From: Dermacentor variabilis
Lineage: Eukaryota; Arthropoda; Arachnida; Ixodida; Ixodidae
NCBI RefSeq assembly: GCF_050947875.1
Contig: NW_027460291.1
Coordinates: 25,999,868 to 26,063,867, forward strand
Length of the DNA: 64,000 nt
Direction: 5' to 3'
Under the pieces are notes generated by a model. It made no database searches. It saw only the letters and a list, made by a program, of their open reading frames with translations, and was not told the DNA's origin. Made by a program: the position numbers and the translations under genes. Below, in pieces: positions 26,212-40,231 of this stretch (its first letter is position 1; the number at the start of each line of letters is the position of its first letter).

Positions 26212-28654
26212 CCAGCTGTCGCGCACTTCATGTTTTTACATCTATTTTATGCTTGGCTTCGCACATGTTTAACTGTTGCTAGTTTCTTCATGCATAACTC
26301 TTGATTCTTTTGAGCTGCGATGTTTTCACCCTGCCTCGTTTGTAAAGGGTATAAATCACGCTGTGTCTTATCGGAATGACACCAAGCAAGTGCTTCTTTA
26401 ACAGCTTTATTCATTTCTCCCGAGGGCATCTTAGATATTGTGGTTTTTTGGGAAATGTGTTTAGAAAATAGGTAGCTCAGGGCGAGAATTGCTAATAGTT
26501 GCTGCATATGGTATTTTTATTCCATTTTTCGCTGATCCATTTTTCGCTGAATAGTTCGCGTCACGTTTGGTAAGTCATCACACCTTGATGCTGTCTGAGC
26601 AGACTTAACACGCCGAGTGATTTGTTTGTTTCATAACGTAGTCGCTTCTTGCAAGTGAATTTTGTACTCACTGAATTATTTATTATAATGCTTACGCCGC
26701 ATAGGACTAAACTCCGCCTTGCCGCCAGCGCTGGATCTAATTTGACTGGCGCTGCTCTGCCTTTAAATATATCATGTGGCACCTCTCTCTAGTAACATTT
26801 AAAAAAAGTACTGCAAAGTTAGTCAGACTATAGCTTTGTACGTTTCCAAGCAGCTCCCTTAGGGAATTTAAAATTGCAAAAACTGCAGCGCGAACGGCAG
26901 TTCATCGGCGGTACAGCGCTAACACGCGCTTTTATTAACCAGTGCGTTTGGTGGCTTCGTTGACTATAGTGTACGCGTTTCTATCAATAAATTCGCAATT
27001 ATTCTTCTTCAGGCGACTTTCACTACACTTATTCGGCGGCGTCACATGTATTCATCGGCAGAAAAATCACAACGGCATATGCAGACATCGCACCGTGCGG
27101 ATTTGTTATCTAAGTATGCACTAACGACGGGTGCTTATTATTGAGGTGCAGAAGCAGCATTACGACAAGGGTAGAATAAAAAAAAAACACGGTCGAGACA
27201 TCGCATTAGTCAACAAAATTTGTCGGCTAGTTTACATGAGCTCCACTTCATGTAAATGGTCTTCATGGCGTTTGTCTGCGGGACGCACCTGGCGCGTATG
27301 TGGCCCATGTTGCCCCAAACACCGGTAACATCTTGTTCATACCCGCTCCCACAGAGGTCTGCGTCTTCCCTACAGCCGCCACCGCAGAAGAAGCAGCCTG
27401 GCGCCCGAAGAAAGGACAAATCGCAGCCGCGAACTTCAGTCACCCTTGCTGCAAAGCGTTGTCGTCTGCTACTGCTCACGCGCGTATTGTTGGAAGCGCC
27501 CGCTAGGTGGCCATCAGTGGCGCCTCTATAGGCGGTGCACGCGGCCTATTACCGTTTTCCCGCCTGCCTAGATCACTGGATAGCCAGTGGTCGAATGCGT
27601 ACCGCATCGGCGGCTGTGCTGAGGTAACAAGGTTCGAAATCAACCATCCGACTAGCATGGGTCACTGAGTATGTGACAATGTGTACACACGTACGCTATT
27701 CAACGAACCTATTTTACTCCCACTTGGGTCAATATGTATGGGGGGCTGGGTTAGCCCTCGAAGAAACTCGTTGACACCGACTTGGATCGCTGGGTATTTG
27801 ACACTCTGTCTGTGCTGGTCTTCAGTAGGCCTCTTTAATGTCAACTTGGGCAACTGGGCATGTGCCACTGGGAGTGTGCCGCTCTGCGATGACAAGAAAA
27901 GCTGCTACTCGCATCACTTCAAGAGTGTGGGCGCTGTCGCATCATGCCTGCAGAAAATTTTTCTCGATACAAGCAATGTTGCATGCAGAAACGCGTAGTG
28001 ATGCTGAAATGTACCACCTTTTCTGATATGTTTCTTACTTGCGGAATATATACCACAAACCTGAAGATAATGTGATGACGGCATGATACTGATTGCAGAA
28101 AGCTCTTTCAACATGGTCTGCGACACAGAAATATGTATACAATGTATAAACCTGTATAAAATGTATTCACCTCTACCAAAGCAGCACATTGTGCATTTGA
28201 TCAATTTTACTGCGTCTTGCACAATAAATATGAAATTACCAAGTATGTTCTAGCGTATTTCAACACGTACAGCTTTTTCTATGCATCGTGCCTGCTATAC
28301 AAACTGCTTGTAAACGACGTGCACTGAAAGATAGCAAGGCGGCAAAGGTGATTTATACGCTGTCATCCAGACTGCCTTTGAACATTAAAAAGACATAGAA
28401 TATGAGATAAAATATTGCTTTTTACCGAAGAAGTTTTAAAGCAATGACAACAAATTTTGCACAAAAATCCTTATACGAATATTGCCAATATTTGACTGAT
28501 TAGCAAGTAAATAACAAATTGTGGTCGTAGACAGGGCTGAAGTCGATCACCACTCCCCAATCAGTCGCTGGAAGCTTTCTGCTCTAGGATAGTCTCAGAA
28601 ACACATACTGAAGACATGCCGTAAAATTCATTGCTGTTCCAGTCGAGTTTTTAT
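26212..28654. other. no gene seen
   Basis: No gene is supported. Around 27620-27880, loosely similar phrases (cttggatcgctgggtatttg, cttgggcaactgggcatgtg) recur and suggest a decayed tandem repeat. A minus-strand ORF at 27210-27479 is rich in Cys and Gly, but I do not trust it as coding. Confidence 0.4.
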
Positions 28655-28822
28655 AATCCCGGCCATGGCGGCCGCATTTCGTTGGGGGCGAAATGCGAAA
28701 ACACCCGTGTACATAGATTTAGGTGCACGTTAAAAAATCCCAAGTGGTCCATTATTCCGGAGTCCCCCACTACGGCGTGCCTCAGATCGTGGCTTTGGAA
28801 CGTAAAACAGAATACTTAATTT
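28655..28822 (+). mobile_element. Ruka-type SINE, 5' truncated
   Basis: Starts inside the family at aatcccggccatggcgg and continues through catttcgttgggggcgaaat, aacacccgtgtacatagatt, ccactacggcgtgcctcag and gaacgtaaaacag to an AT-rich tail. The tRNA-like promoter half is missing. Confidence 0.88.
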
Positions 28823-30229
28823 ATTGAAATAAGTACAGTCAAATGATTCGTCCATTTCACGGCAATACGAACGTGAGACACGAAAGAGGTGCCCGTTGTT
28901 CGAGCCCGTTGCGATGCAGTAGGGCCACCTACAGTAATGCATCGCCAAGGCCGCGAAAGATGTCTGACCCGACCCACCTCAGGTGCTGACTTGCGTTCAA
29001 TCGGGAGTTGCGCCGCAAAGGGCCAATCGGCATAACATTCGACATAACAGGAAAGCGCAACGGCAGTTTGTTTTGCGCCAGCCTTCGACGTCACAGCGGG
29101 GCCGGACCGCGAGCCGCGTTTTGCTGTCCCATGTACGTAATCAACTGATTGGAAGAACAGCTTGATGGCAGTTATTTGTATCCACATAGGCATTTCGAAG
29201 CGTAGTAACATGAAGCTAGATGTTTGTAATGATTCCCTACAACTTTCTTGGAGAAGCATGTACCGTGAAGTTTGTAAATGATAATTTAAATGATGTAATT
29301 ACTTCATTCATTGAACGTTGTATTTCATTCTTTTAAAACGTTTTCCACCTCGGCTGATGATTCATCTGCAGGGATGTAGCTCTAGCAAATTTTATAGGCG
29401 TTCTTTTATCCGTTGGAAGGAAAGCAATACAGAGGCCAGAGGCTGCGAAGCAGTTAAATGAAAAAGAGGAGACTGTGCATCGGATTCTTTTTAATTTCCG
29501 CGTAAAAATTTACGCTGTGACAGCAATGAGGCAGGTCGTTTCTGAACGCTGCTTGTTGCATGTAGAAGCAAATAGCGTGGCTAGCGAACCAACTCGCGTG
29601 GATAGTTTGAAAGCCACTTGTAGCATGAAGCAACTGTTACGAGCAATAAATTACTCATGAGTTTGTGCTCGACTGCTTGGTGACTATGCATGAGGCACTG
29701 CTACGAACAAGAAATCACGAAAAAGCACAGACCATTGGAGAGAACCAAAGAGGCCGCAAAGTCGGACCGCCACAACAACAGTAGCAACCATAGCAACAAC
29801 AGTTGAGCAGTGGGCTAAACTGCACGTGCTTGTATGTTAGTCTCAGTCGCTGTCGACAAGTTCCTGCACTTTAAAGTGTTTATGACCAAGCGAAACCGTG
29901 GAATGACTGCTTGACATGATGCGGTTTCTGTGCTCGCTACAGCAATGAACGGACAATGAAACCGTGCTTGAAATATTACTCACTGGAAGCTCCCCGTGTC
30001 TCCTTTGGGCTTCGATTATACTCAGATGAACGTAGGCTTCACATTTCACTTCTCAGAGCATCTTGGTTCGTATTTTTTTTCCCTTCTCCTTCACGTCTCC
30101 TAGTTATTTGCATTGCGGTCATTTGCAGCGAGGCCTGTTATCGAAGCTGTGATAACAGCCCGCGCTGCATGTCCTATCCACGGCCAGAATGCTTGAAAAT
30201 AGTGACCGAGAGCTGTCGACGAACCCGCG
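28823..30229. other. no gene seen
   Basis: No recognised gene, RNA or repeat. ORFs here (for example 28816-29259 on the minus strand) overlap the SINE or lack motifs. Confidence 0.4.
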
Positions 30230-30796
30230 CGCTGCCGTGCAAGTGACCCACGATGGCGTGCCGACCCCCCCTGCCCAGCGCACTTCGCGGAACGTAAGCT
30301 TCGACAATGGTCGAGTAGGATCTGTGTCATGCCCGAATGCCGATGCTGTACAGTGTCGCTAAGGCGCGCTTGCGGTAAAGCAGAGCAGCCGGCGGTATCC
30401 ACTTTTTTGTTGCTCTCTCTCTCTCGCCGGGGCAGGAATGCCTCTCTACTATACGGTGCTTCACGTGAGGTGTGTGCACGATAGGGGAGGCCGCTTCCTG
30501 GCTGGCCCGTGAAGGTTATCGCCGAGCCCCCGTGGCTTTTGGTGGCCACGAGCGGCGTCGCCCTCCGCTTTCTGACTCCGCTGGCGCGGCGAAACTCCAG
30601 CGTCCAGCATCAACAGCAGCAGCAGCAGCGGCGGCGGCCGAAAGGAACGCGGCGGCGCGTATTTATTTGCCGATCGAGGCCAGTGAACTTGGAAAGGAAA
30701 AACGCAGACGTGAAAGGGGCGCTCATTCTTTCCCCGTTATGGCGGCGACGGCGAAGGGCGTCGCGAAACCAGAACGTGTGCCCACACGCCGCACGG

Positions 30797-30845
30797 CCAA
30801 TGGAGGTTAGTATATAAGGCGTCGCGCGGCATTGGCCCAGACCTA
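30797..30845 (+). promoter_or_regulatory. core promoter: CCAAT, TATA, initiator
   Basis: A CCAAT pentamer at 30797-30801 is followed by tatataagg at 30811. An initiator (ccagacc, with its A at 30839) fits YYANWYY. The distance from TATA to the initiator A is 28 bp, the standard spacing. The three elements in order within a CpG-rich island make this the best promoter in the window. Use as the promoter of the glycine-rich gene is an inference. Confidence 0.65.
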
Positions 30846-30874
30846 GATCGCCCCTACGGAGCAGACGCAACCCG
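30839..30874 (+). other. candidate non-coding first exon
   Basis: From the predicted start site, 36 nt without an ATG lead to CCCG followed by GTGAGT at 30875-30880, a very strong 5' splice site. An acceptor (ttaacttgcag) ends at 38048, 5 nt before the ATG of the glycine-rich gene. Joining the two would give a 41-nt leader, typical of arthropod secreted-protein genes. The intron would be 7.17 kb and contain a SINE, a LINE tail and two microsatellites. A transcript is needed to confirm the link. Confidence 0.45.
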
Positions 30875-31060
30875 GTGAGTGTGTGTGTGTGTGCGCGCGC
30901 ATGCCGGCGTCCTTGCCCAGACGCCCCGAACGGGCGCTCGCTCGCCGCAATGCACCGGCGTCCGCGCCGGCCGGCCGCTCGTGGGGCACCGCTCTGGCGG
31001 GTTCCGGGATGGAGCAAGATCCATGAATGAGCGCCCATGGTGCATGCGATGTTTCCGGAA

Positions 31061-32424
31061 GGCGCCGAGAAAGTTTCTGTGTTTTCGCAGATTAGTGAAT
31101 TGTGCGAGTGTCTTTGCGTGGCGGTGCTGAGTGGCACGCGGTCGCCTGTCGGAACATGGACTTCCCTAGGCTGTACGAGGAGCACAAAGTATTTGCATTC
31201 TTATTGCCAGTAGCACCGATAATATCAGCCGGTTGTATTAGCCAGCTGGCAGAAAGCTTACATTTCCTTACCATCGCATCTGGTGGCCCTAACTCCCTAG
31301 AAAGTGTCAAAAAATGTCATTTAAGTGGAATGAAAAAACGATATTGTCCACTATAATTTGCAGAACGTCATATTTGAGTTAAAGATATATCCTGCAGTTT
31401 ATGTGCATCTTCAGTAAAATAAACTGTTGCGGCGCTGTCCCGATGCCCAACTGATTTATTGGTGCGCTCTTCCTCATTAAATGTTTTAGTCTCCAGGAGC
31501 AGGCGAAATGGTTAACCTAGAAAGAATGTTGAATGCTAATTACCTCCTAACGATCAACATGGAATGTTTAGGCAAAAATCCGTAACAGGACCGATTTACT
31601 TTGGTACGCATCGAATTAGTAAAACTGTGCAATTTTGAAAATTTAGCAAACTGAGGGTCATGAAAACCCTTTCATGAAAAGTCATGAAAAGCGACCGTCT
31701 TTAGAGGGAAAAGCTCACGGGGACGCAGCATGTCATTGTTGGCATGAATATTTTCCGAAGATAAAATTACAAATCAACGAATTCTTTCAGACTCAGTCAA
31801 CACACCAGCTTGTTAGCGTGCGTTATGGAAGCTTATGCACGGTCATTCCGAGGAAAGACCATGCACTCGCACCATTGTACTCCATGCCTGCTTGTCTTGC
31901 CGACCGGGCTCTAGACTGGACGCAGCTTGTCAGTCGGGGAGTAGTGTCGGCATCGCTGTGTGAGGTCATCTACAATAAGAAAGGAATAGAAGCACTTTTT
32001 TTTCAGGTGCCGAAATTGTATTCCAGGTATTTGCAACCAATCCTACGCTTAAGGATTGGCTTTGCAGAACAGTTCTTTCTGAAGTAACTTTGAACAGACA
32101 AGGCTGCAGAATTGGATTGTATAGCTCGTTTAGGCTGCGTAATCAGTCCAGGTTGTGCTAACGCCGAAAATATCGCATTCCCGTAGTGAATGCTACTGTG
32201 TTAGCGTTTCGTAGTCCTGTGAAAAAACTGAACTACCCTTTGTTTGTGTCTTTTATCTTGGTGCATACTTCTAAATTTACTCCGCCTAATTGCGGCACTT
32301 GCGCCTCTAATGGTTGCCGTGTAACATATCAGTGATTATCAACATATGATGACGAGATTTATATTTGGTGGCAGAGTGTATGGTAATAAACGCGAGGGTC
32401 CTTTACTTTATTAAAAAAAATATG
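31061..32424. other. inferred intron, no gene seen
   Basis: If the leader at 30839-30874 is real, this is intron sequence. The 137-codon ORF at 31674-32087 is among the longer ORFs in the window outside transposons, but it has no signal peptide, domain or compositional feature that I recognise. Confidence 0.4.
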
Positions 32425-32613
32425 GGGTTTTATGAGCGAAAACTACTTTCTGGTTGGGACGCACGCCGTATAATGGAGCACTCCGGAAATTTCGACCGCC
32501 TGGAGTTCCTTAAGGCGCACCTAAATCTAAATACACAGGTGTTTTTCGCATTTTGCCCGCATCGAAATGCGGCCGCCGGGGCCGGCATTCGTTAACGCGA
32601 TCTCGTGCTCAGC
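32425..32613 (-). mobile_element. Ruka-type SINE, diverged
   Basis: Minus-strand copy within the inferred first intron. The plus strand shows ggagcactccggaaatttcg, gcacctaaatctaaatacac, cgcatcgaaatgcggccgc and cgatctcgtgctcag, which are the reverse of the family body and part of the head. The A-box end is lost. Confidence 0.82.
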
Positions 32614-35600
32614 CTTTCCTTTATTCTGTTTGCTTGTACCTGTGTTGCCTGTCTACAGTTTAGGTTAGCAGGATTCTCCTTAGTGTCTTAAGTACGCATA
32701 CAATGCGTCGGTTTTTTCATGCCCTTTTGTGCCCAAATTGTTTACGCTAAGCATTTTTATTCGTATGATCGCTGTTATTTCCCTAAGTGAAGATGAAAGT
32801 TCTACTGTCATTGCTAAGTTGCACGGAAACGTAAAGTATAATATAGCAGTTCTTATTTGCAAATACATTCGTTCTTGTTGAGCGTACATGATGTTTAGGT
32901 TGTTAGGTGCCGTATGGCATGCATACCGGACCAGAAAAGTTTTCGGAATTTGGACAGTACGGAAAGTCTGAAATACTTCGGCCACTAGATCTATGCTTGA
33001 ATGTGGAATTTGCGCAATGCCCTTCACAGCTCCGGAGGCATGTCTTTAAGGTGATGCATTGATGCATATTCTATAGTTGCACATTCGAAAATTGTTTGTT
33101 GTCAGGTGTACTCGACTGGCAAGACCAAAATTCAGCAATAGTCCTGGACATCTAATACGGATGAGAGCAAATTGTCGTTATCTTCGACCACATGGTAGCA
33201 GCACGAAAGCTGAAGATACATTTCCTGCGGAAGCTTACAGCGTCAAGAACCATGACAGCTATGGCTGTGTGTAAATTTCGATGTCTGCTAAGATCTTGTT
33301 TACTCCAAGCTAGAAAAATGCTGACATACTGAGCACTTTTTCCTTCAGTATACAAACTTCCTTAATTTCTTTTTTGCGAGAGGTGAGATAAATACAATCT
33401 ATCCCGGGTTCCATAGAGCCAAATATTCTGCGACCATGTCGATGGACTTTGTCGAGCCCATCGCAGTAGCAGCACGTGAAACACAGCAGTGTAACGTGGG
33501 TGCCACGAGTGCTGACAGAGTGCGTAGTGGCATACATTTCTCCTCCTTGAGCCCCTTCTTTTTCACGAACTGCTCGTTCGATGCGTGATTTGTTCATTAA
33601 TTCCCCTTAAGCTTCGGAAGCTTCCCCACTCATTTGGATACAGCAAAGGTGGCTTGAAGTAGTGTGAACATTAAAGTAATAAAAATAACCGCTATGTAAA
33701 AACTAGCAGTATAAAGCTACGGAACCGGTACATATGCGATGAACTTGAGTACCATAAGTGGCTAGATTAAAAAAAGAAGAGGTTATATTATAGAGCTAGT
33801 GTGCCCTATCTTAAGGGCTTCGCTGGCTGATAACACCACTGATACAAACTTCGTTACTTTTTTTTTTGCATGAACCGAGCGCAAGTATGTTCAGTTGCTC
33901 TAAAGTTGAAGTTTCATACTGCACAGCATTGCGCCCATCGCATTACCTAGCTGTGACGGCGCCCGGCCTGCCTTTGACCATCTCTGTGCACCCCACTCCC
34001 ATCTCCTGCAACCGCGACGCACATAGGGGAAGCACGCCGGGCGTAATAGCGAGGCTGCGGCGTCATCATCGCCGCTGAGAAAAATGGCTGCGCGCGAGCC
34101 GTAAATAGCAACAACGGCCAGTGCACCGGCGGCAACTGCTCGTCTTGACCTCGATTTTGCGAGCGCTCGCGGGACATCGAGAAGAAGGAGAGGGGAACAA
34201 CATGCAAGCAGCAGGTGCTTGGGGAGAAGGGGGGGAGGGGTAGTTTAGCTGGCGCGATGTACGATGGTTGACTGGCGTCCGACCTCACCTCTTCTCAGGC
34301 GCTGGAAACGGGTCACGCGCGACCTGACTGTCCGATGAGAGCCGCACGGTTCGGGAAGCTTGTCTTTAGAGGGGCCGGTCTTGCCTCGCCTTTGCTGGCG
34401 CTCTGGCATCTGACAGCAAACGCGATCGGTCTCAAAGACGTTGTTGTGAATGGAAAATGAGGTAGCATTTTAAGAAGGTAGCTGAAGAGAAGGCCGAATG
34501 TAGACATTCAGTTTCGGGCAACGATCCTCGCATCCAGGAAGCCAGGCAATTAGGAGGCTATAATATCTCGATTTTTAAGCGATAATGGAACTCGAAGCCG
34601 ATGCCTCAATATCTACGCGCATCTTTCTTGTCTCGGATTGTTGTGCACCTTGTGTCTTTAGAACGCGCCTCGCTCGACAGCGCATTGAAGCTCGGTGCAC
34701 AATGATTAAATGACGTGCTACTATTGAGATTCCGCACGTATTCCGCAGAAACCTCTCCGATATGAAGGCATGTTGCCATTTGTGTATATATTGTAAATAG
34801 CACACAGCAGTGCCGTTACACATTCTGCGCTTATTGAGCTCACCCGGAGCAATTTCCGAACAGTTCGTATCTGGAGAGGGTGCCCCCACATCTGGCGAAC
34901 TTATAAAGCAGGTCAAGTGGACCGAGGTTCGCGAAGCATTCGAGACAGTTCGCGGAGCTTGCCTAAAGCCTTCGGGCTTCACAGTCTGACCAGGAGTCTT
35001 TCAGTGTGATCGCGATTTCAGGTGTGACGAGGACGATTGCGAGCGGTTCCTGCTACTGCCAAAAGAAAGGACATTCGAACAGGTCCTTTTAAATTGCTCA
35101 TTCTGTAGAGCTCACAAAATATGCTCTGCAAATCGCACCATGTCATTCTTGCTTCATATGTGCTTGATAGATGGGGATCAAGTAAGAGATTTGCAAAACT
35201 TTACATTGGTTAAGCCACAAGCCGTAGCTATACAAATAGTGTCGCAATAGTGCTGATTTTTGCATTCAGTTTCATTGTTCGTACCACTTACAAAGTGCTA
35301 AGCAGTGCTTAGCAGTGGCAAGCAGAGGGGCGCTGCAGACGGGTCAGAGGTACCTGGCCGGCCTTTGCCCTATCCGGCAGTTAGCCTTCTGCGCGCCAAG
35401 ATCTGTGAGTGATTTCGGAGACGAACTTAATTGCCTTCCGACCATGCTCTATCAGAACGATGCGAAAGATGGTAGCTCAGATTTGGGTCGAATGGACCTT
35501 CTAATGCTGTAGTTGTGGTTGCTGTAGCGAGAGCATCAATCACCGCTTGAAGCTTATGCTTAACTTTCAAACATATTACGCTCCAATGCTCAACAGATGA

Positions 35601-36431
35601 CGAAATATGTCTGCAATGGCATGGGCCAGAGACCGTGCCTTCACTGTCATAAAATTTTATCTTTTTGTTGTGCGCGCTGGTCTAGCAGCCCAATATTCTG
35701 ATTCACATTACACTATTGCCTGAGTAGAGCCGCTCAAGGGCAGCCAGAAAAATGCATCTGATCATCCTAATGCCTTCAACAGGCTTTGCCATCCTAGGCA
35801 TGTTTGGCTCACTCCCGTTCAGGGGGCTACTCCGGCGAACGAATATGCTGCACAAATGCCTGAAGAAAGTGCAGCAGTATTCTGGCGAATATCCTTGAAA
35901 AAAAGGTTCTTTATGCTCAGAAAGTCAAGAGAATGTACTAGGCAAGTAAAGCTTACATGCAAATGGAATATTGCTTGTTGGGTGAGGCTATTCAGCTACC
36001 TCATTCCATGTGGATGCCTCAATTTTGTTCTTACGATGCCGGAGGGGACATTCGCTAGGAAAATAGGAAGTACAACGGTGGCGATGCATAGAGACGTACA
36101 TTTTTCTTTATATAATCATACTCTCCGGATTTGTGCGCCGTCAAAGCAATAACCACACAAAAGAAAAATAGGATTAGGAACCGCTCCATCGAAGGATTGC
36201 CTTCGTTTTTTTTATGCGAGGCATTTTAATGGTAAGACTTCTGAATCGGTATGCTTGTATGTGTGTGAGTACTGGAATTGGAGGACCTACCTAGTAAATC
36301 TATCGTGATGTGACAGACCATAACGGCATCTAAAATATCATCAGAGATTTTGTTTCTACCGTATTAACGATCTCTGTGCGCCACATGACACAATTGCCGG
36401 AAAGGCCCCGTGCTGCCAGCAACAACAACAG
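32614..36431. other. inferred intron, no gene seen
   Basis: 3.8 kb without a recognisable gene. The part 33940-34320 is more GC-rich and has ORFs on both strands, but no motif supports coding. Confidence 0.4.
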
Positions 36432-38048
<1,617 letters not shown>

Positions 38049-38053
38049 CAGCC

Positions 38054-38277
38054 ATGAATCCGATGCACCTGTTCCTCGCTACCGTGCTTTGCGCGCTGTT
38101 CTTGGCGTTGCCGACGCACCAACAAGGGCTCCTTGGTCTGATGGCCACGGCGGCCATTATGAGGCGATTCCGTGGAAACAACCAGAACGAGAACAGCCAG
38201 AGCCAATCCCAAGGTCAGACGCCACTGGCATCGCATCCGGAGCCCTCCATCTATGGCCTACCTTCACAGAACGTCCC
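38054..38277 (+). CDS. secreted glycine-rich protein, coding exon 1
   Basis: The start codon at 38054 is in good context (cagccATGa, purine at -3). The first 22 or so residues form a classical signal peptide: a short MNPMH start, the hydrophobic core LFLATVLCALFLALP, then THQQ. The mature start is LLGLMATAAIMRRFRG, followed by an Asn/Gln/Ser-rich stretch (NENSQSQSQGQ) and SIYGLPSQNV. The exon ends at 38277 after two bases of a codon, at a perfect GTGAGT donor (38278-38283). Joined to 39964-40231 it gives a 163-residue, probably extracellular protein. Its only cysteine lies in the signal peptide. The likely role is structural (cuticle or salivary cement type), inferred from composition only. 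Confidence 0.75.
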
Positions 38278-38411
38278 GTGAGTGTATATATAGACGGTTA
38301 AGGTGGAAAAGACATTTGTCAGGACACCTGCTCAAGTCACTGAAGACCGCGCTAATATGCACGCAATTTATTTGTCATGCAAGTTAATCATGGACCAGCA
38401 ACGTGTTCGGT

Positions 38412-38417
38412 AATAAA
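38412..38417 (+). promoter_or_regulatory. intronic polyadenylation signal candidate
   Basis: A canonical AATAAA 134 bp inside the intron, soon after the in-frame stop that would end an unspliced 75-residue product. It could allow a short isoform lacking the glycine-rich domain. A hexamer alone is weak evidence in AT-rich DNA. Confidence 0.35.
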
Positions 38418-39465
38418 ATGCATAGCCTTTACCAACAAACCCCATGAAAGAACTTTAGACTGTAAACGTTTCGATGATGATTGCTTCGTTCATCTGGAAG
38501 CAGAAAGAAGGCAACTGAAGTGACTATATGCATTTCGTGCTCGAGAATTTATGAACACGCTGGTACCCCTTCTGTATATTGGTTTAAGGAACTTAAAATC
38601 TTCAGCCCCAAACCAGAACAACTTCTAACATCAGCGCAGACAAGAGATAATCTATCAGAAGTACCACTTAAACTAGGAGACGTGCCTCCTGTGGGAGTTG
38701 TTCGTCATGCGAGCTAAAATTGTTCGACGTGTCAGATAAAAAAGAAATACACCTTAATTGCTGTTTTTGTGTAGTTTGCTTCCGGGCTCAAACTCAGTGA
38801 TGCTACCAGTGGAGTCTGGCTTGATGATGTCGTTATTACAGGATGCATTCTAGCAAATGGAGAATGCACTGGCGATACCTTGCGAAGCAGTTAATTACTC
38901 AAGGTAGAGCAGTCACAAGCCACTGAAAACACGTATGGGCCCATTCATTATTTTATTACAGCACACCCTCGAGCAGGTTACATATTGAAAATTGAATAAC
39001 CGATGCTATAGCTGTTTTGTCTGGGCCCAATTACCGTGCCGTGATGTGACAAGCAGGTCGGCTATAAATAGTTTAGCGCCTTAAAGAGGCCTCTTGCAAG
39101 CCTGAAGGTTAAGGATAAATTACAACGGCTGATGTCAAAGCCCGTTCGCATACTTGCCTTCCTGAGGCAACCTGCCTCACTAAAGGAAACTTGAGGGCCC
39201 CACTCACGCTAAAGCACCTCAAAGCAACACAATTAATAGCCTAGCACGTGGCTGCAAAGGAATTACTCCCAGATATTGGGTCAAGCAATCAAATGGTGCG
39301 CAGCGTGTTGCGCAAAAGCACTACCTTAGTGCTAGACGACCTTTACAACAGTCGCGATTTGGGGGCATACGCAAGGTTACTCCACTGCGCTGCTCTTAAA
39401 TTATGTGTTCATGAATATTAAACGGCAGTTTAAACGGCTTTCCACGTGTAATAACTGTATTAACT

Positions 39466-39703
39466 ACCCGCCGTGGTTGCGCAATGACTATGTGTTGGGC
39501 TGCCGAGCACGAGGTCGCGGGATCGAATCCCGGCCGCGGCAGCCGCATTTCCGTGGTGGCGAAATGCGAAAACACCCGTGTACTTAGATTTAGGTTCAGG
39601 GTAAAGAACCCCAGGTGGTCGAAATTTCCGGAGTCCTCCACTACGGCGTGCCTCATAATCAGAAAGTGGTTTAGGCACGGAAAACACATGCTTTAATTTA
39701 ACT
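39466..39703 (+). mobile_element. Ruka-type SINE in intron
   Basis: Complete copy: cccgccgtggttgcg head, B-box gggatcgaatcccgg, then acacccgtgtacttagattt, ccactacggcgtgcctcat and ggcacggaaaacac. It lies in the same orientation as the host gene, 260 bp before the next exon. Confidence 0.9.
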
Positions 39704-39963
39704 GTAATAAGTGCTTGCCGTTGTCCAGCCTATAGCCGTTGTGATTAACTGTTATAGCCTACGGAGCTTTCCCGTCAATGTGCCACGCGAGATTAATCCT
39801 TCTTGATATCTGCACAAGGAATAGCCAAACTACATAAATTGCATAAACGACTGATAATTTTATGCAGTAAGACTGCAAATTGTTGCAGTGCGGCGTCGTG
39901 CCTCCAGTGTAAGGCTATCTGTGCGTGGTTTCACCACCATTGATCACTGCCTTCTCCTCGCAG

Positions 39964-40231
39964 GTTTTACGCGGGCGGATACCCCGGTGCCTATGGTGGC
40001 TCCCTGGGCGCGCCAACCGGTCTGGCCCAAGGCTTCGGCGGAGGCTTCCCCGGAGGTAGCGCAGCATTTGCTCCTGGTACCGGACCTAGCACCTACTCGG
40101 CCAGCTTCGGCGGCATGAACTTCAACACGGGAGGCTTTGGCGGTGCACCGGCGGCTTCCACGTCTTCCGGCTTTGCACCTGGGGGTTTTGGAGGCTTGCC
40201 CGGTGCAGGCGGTGTGCCTTACGGGGGCTAA
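39964..40231 (+). CDS. secreted glycine-rich protein, coding exon 2
   Basis: The acceptor ttctcctcgcag ends at 39963. The first base completes the proline codon split by the intron, and 88 residues follow without interruption to TAA at 40229-40231. 31 of the 88 are glycine, arranged as GFGG, FPGG and YGG units with Ala, Pro, Ser, Phe and Tyr between them (for example AQGFGGGFPGG and FAPGGFGGLPG). It has no cysteine and no chitin-binding R&R consensus. Such domains occur in tick cuticle, cement and salivary glycine-rich proteins. The frame is uninterrupted, unlike all surrounding transposon genes. No AATAAA is found in the first 450 bp downstream, so the 3' end is unknown. Confidence 0.75.

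Larger units (their letters stand above)
30230..31060. other. CpG-rich promoter island
   Basis: About 0.8 kb is markedly richer in G+C and in CpG than either flank, with short CAG and CGG triplet runs at 30609-30637. It centres on a core promoter at 30797-30845. The triplet runs and open frames on both strands (30472-30817 and 30610-31185) are what high GC produces and do not resemble proteins I know. Confidence 0.6.
38278..39963 (+). other. intron of glycine-rich gene
   Basis: 1,686 bp bounded by GTGAGT and ttctcctcgcag. A complete Ruka-type SINE lies in sense orientation near its 3' end (39466-39703). If the intron is retained, translation stops at TGA 38279-38281, and an AATAAA signal follows at 38412-38417. 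Confidence 0.7.

Noticed and set aside
27210..27479. Cys/Gly-rich minus ORF with CFFCGGGC and NMGHIRARC, possibly a gag zinc knuckle
   Set aside because: The Cys spacing does not form a CCHC knuckle in one frame, and no other gag or pol motif lies nearby.
30472..31185. Long ORFs on both strands in the CpG-rich island
   Set aside because: High GC lowers stop frequency. The products are low-complexity, have no domain, and overlap a promoter and splice donor.
31674..32087. 137-codon ORF as a host gene
   Set aside because: It has no signal peptide, domain, repeat or family resemblance, and lies in the inferred first intron. The length is compatible with chance.
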